A DNA stretch of 64,000 nt from JBKQHQ01 sp052148715 (lineage in GTDB: Bacteria; Pseudomonadota; Alphaproteobacteria; Rhizobiales; Xanthobacteraceae). The notes under the pieces were generated by a model. It searched no databases. It had not been told where the DNA came from and saw only the letters and a program-made list of their open reading frames with translations. The position numbers were made by a program, and so were the translations under genes. Of the stretch, positions 60,224 through 64,000 are shown one piece after another (position 1 is the stretch's first letter; every line of letters starts with the position of its first letter). Location: the NCBI GenBank assembly GCA_052148715.1, contig JBKQHQ010000031.1, positions 1 through 64,000 on the forward strand, written 5' to 3'.

Positions 60224-61558
60224 TCAGGTGTAGGAACCGAGGTCGCAGCCGAAGGCATTGGGCGCCTGCATCAGGCCTTCGCCGGGGATGACGTCGACGA
60301 CGTCCCAGAAATCCTCTTTGTTCTTCATGTCGCCGGGCTTCTTGCCGCGAACGATGATCACCGGCCGCACCAGCTGATGATCGGCGGCGCGGAAATAAAC
60401 CTCGCCGACGGTCGACTGGGTCTTTTGGCCGGCCTCATAGGCCTTGATCACGTCCGGCGGATAGAAGTTGCCGGCGCGCTCCACCGCATCGGCCCACAGC
60501 GCGAACTCCATGTAGGCGTTGTTGGCACCCCATTCCGGCTTGTAGCCGTATTTCTTCTCGAACGCCTCGACGAACATCTTGGCGAGCGGGTACTTGTCCT
60601 CGAGCGTCCACCAGAAATCAGTGGCGGCATAGACGCCTTCCATGACATCCGCCCCCACCTCGCGGGCGAGGAACGGAATTTGGTAGGGGATCACCAGCTT
60701 CTGCTTGGCGAGGATGCCGAATTGCTTCGCCTGCTGGATCGACAAAACGGCGTCATGGCCCCAGTTGACGTTGATCAGGATCTCGGCCCCTGAGTTGGAG
60801 ACGTTAGTGAGGTAGGAGCTGTAGTCCGGCGCGCCGAGCGGAGAGACCTGGTTGGTCACCGTCGTCCAGCCGCCGTTCTTGCCGAGGTAGTCTTCCATCG
60901 ATTTCTGGACGGTGTGGCCGTAGGTGTAATCCGGCGTCATATAGGCGGCCTTCTTGTCCTTGCCGAAGGCCTTCAGCAATACCGGGCCGAGGGCGGCGGC
61001 AGCGGTCTGGCCATAGAAGCACTGCCGGAAGCCGTAGCGGACGCAGTCCTTGCCGGTGGTGTCGTTGGAGCCGGAGATGCCGGCCAGGTAGAGCACCTTT
61101 TCGCGCTGCGCGAACTTGTTGAGCGCCACCGCCACCGCGCTCGACGTCGAGCCGGTGATCATGATGACCTTGTTCTCGGTGATAAAGCGCGATTGCTCCT
61201 GGACCGCTGTGTTCGGCTTGGCCTCGGAATCGGCGACGACGGCCTTCAGCTCCTTGCCGAGCACACCCTTGGTCGTCTTCGGGGAGATTTTCTGGATCAA
61301 CGGGTCGCCGTTGTTGATGTGCTCGATCGCGAGCTGATAGCCCTTCAGCTCGTCCTCACCCTGAATCGCATAGGTCCCCGTGCGCGGCACGGTGATGCCG
61401 ATGAATACAGACGAGCCGGAAGAGCCCGCCGGATAAGTGCCGATCGCCGGATGGTCCTCGGCGCGAGCCAGGCCCGGAAATGCGGCTGCGGCAAGCAACG
61501 CGCTGCTGCCTTTGAGCATCGTGCGGCGCGTCGCTTTGGCTGTAGTGAACGAATGCAT
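60224..61558 (-). CDS. ABC transporter substrate-binding protein, LivJ/K-like
   Basis: 444 residues from the ATG at 61558, preceded by a near-perfect GGAGGAATC. The Tat-type signal has ATRRTMLKGSSALLAAAAFP. The mature part is a type I periplasmic binding protein: VFIGITVPRTGTYAIQGEDE, GYQLAIEHINNGDPLIQKIS, VIMITGSTSSAVAVALNKFA, MTPDYTYGHTVQKSMEDYLG and WGANNAYMEFALWADAVERA. It binds the ligand of the downstream LivH/LivM-LivG/LivF transporter. Length is somewhat above E. coli LivJ, as in amide/urea-type members; the ligand is unknown. Confidence 0.92.
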   Translation of the reverse strand: MHSFTTAKATRRTMLKGSSALLAAAAFPGLARAEDHPAIGTYPAGSSGSSVFIGITVPRTGTYAIQGEDELKGYQLAIEHINNGDPLIQKISPKTTKGVLGKELKAVVADSEAKPNTAVQEQSRFITENKVIMITGSTSSAVAVALNKFAQREKVLYLAGISGSNDTTGKDCVRYGFRQCFYGQTAAAALGPVLLKAFGKDKKAAYMTPDYTYGHTVQKSMEDYLGKNGGWTTVTNQVSPLGAPDYSSYLTNVSNSGAEILINVNWGHDAVLSIQQAKQFGILAKQKLVIPYQIPFLAREVGADVMEGVYAATDFWWTLEDKYPLAKMFVEAFEKKYGYKPEWGANNAYMEFALWADAVERAGNFYPPDVIKAYEAGQKTQSTVGEVYFRAADHQLVRPVIIVRGKKPGDMKNKEDFWDVVDVIPGEGLMQAPNAFGCDLGSYT

Positions 61559-61868
61559 GATTCCTCCATTGTCTATTTCATTGATTGTCAACGACGCGTC
61601 GAAACGGCGCGACGTCACTATGCTTCAGGCCGACTGCCCCACGCCTGCCTGCCAATGCCTGCCAACCACGCGCACCGACCACGTCCCGATACGCGCGGCC
61701 TGAACCGCAAACATTGGCGCGCGACGGTAGTGCAATCATCCGTACCCAGGTATTAGACTTTCGCCCAAGCACCGAGAGCATTAATCCAAATCAATAAGCC
61801 CCGGCCCCGCGCTCGCCGGTTCAGCCATTTTACGTTACGCTTCTTGGCAATGTAGAGAAAATCGGGGG
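61559..61868. other. Divergent intergenic region
   Basis: About 310 bases between the binding-protein gene and the divergent membrane-protein gene. It should contain promoters for both. I see no gene, and no operator repeat stood out. Confidence 0.4.
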
Positions 61869-63284
61869 GTGACAGCGGTGAACCTAGCGGCGGCCTCGGC
61901 GAAAGGTGACCGACCGAACTACTTCCTCTGGTGCGGGGTGGCGTCGCTGAGCGTGGCGATGCTCCTCGCACCGGCCATCTGGAATGGCTTCCCGCTTCTG
62001 CAATACGACACCGGGGGTTATTTGGCGCGATGGTTCGAGGGCTATCTGGTGCCGAGCCGCCCCGCCGCGTACGGTCTTCTTCTCGCCGCCACCGCGTACT
62101 TTCAGTTCTGGCCGGTGCTCTTGCTGCAGGCTGTGGCCACGCTGTGGATCATCGCCGTGCTGCTGCGCGAGCTCGGGCTTGGCGATCGTCCACTGACACT
62201 ACTCGCGGTGACTGCCACGCTGTCGATTGCGACCACGCTGCCCTTCCTGACCAGTATTCTGCTGACCGACATCTTCGCTGGACTTGCGATCATCGGGCTG
62301 CATCTGCTGGTATTTTTTGGCCAACGGCTCGCGCGATGGGAACGGGTCGGAATCGTGCTCCTTGCCGCCTTTGCCGTGGCCACGCACACGGCCACGCTCG
62401 GGCTCTTCGCCGTGCTGACCGCCCTCGCCGTCGTGGCCGCCCGGTGGCGCAGCGACGTCGTTTCGCCCGCAGGGGCGCGCCGAGCAGCCGCGGCGTTGAC
62501 ACTCGGCGTCCTTTTGAGCCTGACGGCTAACTGGATCGTCTCCGGCCGCTTTGCCTTTCCGCCTGGCGGGTATGGAATCGTCTTCGGCAGGATGCTGCAG
62601 GACGGCATCGTCTCGCGCTACCTCGATGAGCATTGCCCGGATGCCAAACTGAAGCTCTGCCCGTTTCGCCACGAACTGCCGCGGAACGCCGACGCATTCC
62701 TCTGGGGCCAGAGTGCGTTTAATCAACTTGGCCGCTTCGATGGGCTCGGAGATGAAATGCAAACCATCGTGCTCGGCAGCCTGCGTGAATACCCGGAGAC
62801 CCAGATCGAAGCAGCGCTCGCGGCGACGTGGGCGCAGGTGAGGGCGGTGGCCACCGGCGAGGGCGTCGTGAACAGCATTTGGCACACCTACGGAATCATG
62901 AAGCACTACACGCCCGGCGTGCTTCCATCGATGCAGCGCGCACGCCAGCAACAGGGCGGGCTGTCCTTCGACGGGATCAACCGCTTGCACGTGCCGGTCG
63001 CTCTGCTGTCCATGGCCATGCTGCCGATTCTTGCCCTTGCCGGGCTGCGCTCGCGCGCTTTCGGCGAGGTCGGGCGGCTCGCCGCCACCCTTGCGATCGC
63101 CATAATGAGCAACGCGTTCCTATGCGGGGTCCTGTCCAATCCGCACAATCGCTACGGGGCGCGCCTCGTTTGGCTTGCGCCTCTCGTGCTCATGCTCGGG
63201 GCGATGCTTCTCGTTCGGTCAAGAGATCTGGCCCGTGCCGTCGATCGCTGGCGAAGCCTGGCCGTCGACGAGCCGACCGCCTGA
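61869..63284 (+). CDS. Polytopic membrane protein of unknown function
   Basis: 471 residues from a GTG at 61869; a second GTG at 61878, better spaced from GGGGGG, would remove three. About ten hydrophobic segments are visible, e.g. FLWCGVASLSVAMLLAPAIW, VLLLQAVATLWIIAVLLREL and TLALLAVT-like helices. A large soluble loop in the middle contains two Cys (DEHCPDAKLKLCPFRHELPR). The N-terminal loop NGFPLLQYDTGGYLARWFEG carries acidic/aromatic residues where GT-C-type glycosyltransferases have their active site, but I cannot confirm that fold. It is convergent with the PIG-L deacetylase gene. Confidence 0.75.
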   Translation: MTAVNLAAASAKGDRPNYFLWCGVASLSVAMLLAPAIWNGFPLLQYDTGGYLARWFEGYLVPSRPAAYGLLLAATAYFQFWPVLLLQAVATLWIIAVLLRELGLGDRPLTLLAVTATLSIATTLPFLTSILLTDIFAGLAIIGLHLLVFFGQRLARWERVGIVLLAAFAVATHTATLGLFAVLTALAVVAARWRSDVVSPAGARRAAAALTLGVLLSLTANWIVSGRFAFPPGGYGIVFGRMLQDGIVSRYLDEHCPDAKLKLCPFRHELPRNADAFLWGQSAFNQLGRFDGLGDEMQTIVLGSLREYPETQIEAALAATWAQVRAVATGEGVVNSIWHTYGIMKHYTPGVLPSMQRARQQQGGLSFDGINRLHVPVALLSMAMLPILALAGLRSRAFGEVGRLAATLAIAIMSNAFLCGVLSNPHNRYGARLVWLAPLVLMLGAMLLVRSRDLARAVDRWRSLAVDEPTA

Positions 63285-63387
63285 CGGCTCGGAAACAAAG
63301 CAAGCGACGTTCTGCCGCACGCGACCGACGGGAACATCGATCCCATCGTTGGGCAAAAGGTCAGCGCTGACGGCGCATTTGCCGTCG

Positions 63388-64000
63388 TCAACGATGACTT
63401 GCCGGATCGTTAAGTTGCCGGCTGGCGACCGTGTGCTCCGGCACCGGGTTCTCGCAACGGCCGGTGGCTTCCTCAACGCGAAAATAGTTTCGGCCTAGAT
63501 AGGCCTGGTGATGCCGCTGCCAAATGCTGCCATGATCAAACGCCTCGATGCCGGCGGCCGTGACCGCGAGCACGGAACTTTCCATATCTCTTTCCTGCTC
63601 GTTGAGGTTTTCCGGAAGTTGAGCGCTTGCATAGTCGACATAGTATGCACGGCGTGCGCAGGCGAGCCCCGCGGCGGCACCGAGCGCGGCCTGCGCGGTC
63701 ATTCGATGATCGGGATGGTCGTCCGGGTTGATGCTCGAATCCAGCTCGGCAACATTCAGCTGGATCGTGGGCGAGCGGCCCCGCTCATGGTCCAAAATCG
63801 CTTTTAGAGTCGATACGAGATCGGTCCATTCGTGATAGACGGCCGAGCCGTCAACCGCCCAGAGCGTCTTTATTTGTCCGCTGGCCAGACGCTGCAGCGA
63901 TTGGTTGCCCGTTTCGGGAAATCCGGCGCCGGTAAGATTTCCGTCCGGCAGCCGCAAAAAATAGGCGGCCGTGTTTCGATAGCTCACGTGGTAGATCTGA
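63388..64000 (-). CDS. PIG-L/LmbE family deacetylase, 5' end outside window
   Basis: The leftward frame is open from the window edge to the stop at 63388, about 204 residues. Visible are YHVSYRNTAAYFLRLPDGN, TGNQSLQRLASGQ, YHEWTDLVSTLKAILDHERG and SSINPDDHPDHRMTAQAALG, with the HPDH metal-binding motif of PIG-L deacetylases in its usual C-terminal half. The N-terminal PHPDDE motif must lie outside the window. A GTG at 63987 is not the real start because conserved-type sequence continues upstream of it. These zinc enzymes remove acetyl groups from GlcNAc-containing compounds. Confidence 0.75.
   Translation of the reverse strand, partial: QIYHVSYRNTAAYFLRLPDGNLTGAGFPETGNQSLQRLASGQIKTLWAVDGSAVYHEWTDLVSTLKAILDHERGRSPTIQLNVAELDSSINPDDHPDHRMTAQAALGAAAGLACARRAYYVDYASAQLPENLNEQERDMESSVLAVTAAGIEAFDHGSIWQRHHQAYLGRNYFRVEEATGRCENPVPEHTVASRQLNDPASHR

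Overview
The window reads as a chromosomal segment from a high-GC alphaproteobacterium of the order Hyphomicrobiales, close to Bradyrhizobium/Xanthobacteraceae. This rests on gene content only: several Omp25/Omp31-type small outer-membrane barrels, a BcsS-like protein, NdvB/NdvC-type glucan genes, the glmU-glmS-DUF502 neighbourhood with recG nearby, and Liv-type ABC genes. No ribosomal RNA or other species-level marker is present.

Layout. 1-6.8 kb: a cluster of outer-membrane barrel genes, at least one decayed and one chimeric, with a BcsS-like gene, an exported alpha/beta hydrolase and a lone Flp pilin. 7-10.4 kb: an FMN reductase, an NTF2-like protein, and a secreted caspase-like/FGE-sulfatase-fold fusion followed by a shortened zinc-ribbon gene. 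10.8-13.6 kb: a small membrane protein, then an overlapping leftward SRAP, zinc-ribbon and HEPN-like gene set. 13.6-21.0 kb: an integrative element in tRNA-Lys(UUU). It has 64-base direct repeats at both ends, a tyrosine integrase, paired 11-base candidate arm sites at both ends, an AlpA-type regulator, a second caspase/FGE fusion with a full zinc-ribbon partner, and a compact three-gene operon starting with a TIGR04255-family gene.

21-27 kb: an M20 amidohydrolase and a full-length Lhr helicase. 27-34 kb: beta-glucan genes (NdvB-like, NdvC-like and small membrane/exported partners) and a SPOR-like membrane protein. 34-38.6 kb: glmU, glmS and a DUF502 gene, giving UDP-GlcNAc supply for the envelope. 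38.7-46 kb: a HiPIP, a four-gene alkaline phosphatase/ABC-export operon, and recG. 46-48.8 kb: a large STAND NTPase with near-identical C-terminal repeats and an unusual start. 49-54.9 kb: a hydrolase/luciferase-like monooxygenase pair, a Bug-type binding protein, an MltB-like transglycosylase and an L,D-transpeptidase. 55-61.6 kb: a SEC-C remnant, an HPP membrane protein and a branched-chain-amino-acid-type ABC operon with a LivM-LivG fusion. 61.9-64 kb: a polytopic membrane protein and the 3' part of a PIG-L deacetylase that runs off the window.

The most interesting parts are the tRNA-Lys element with its TIGR04255 operon, the duplicated caspase/FGE modules (one inside the element, one about 3.3 kb outside its left end), the SRAP/zinc-ribbon/HEPN set, the STAND NTPase, and several families of palindromic intergenic repeats. 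All functional calls are made by eye from sequence motifs; no database search was run.
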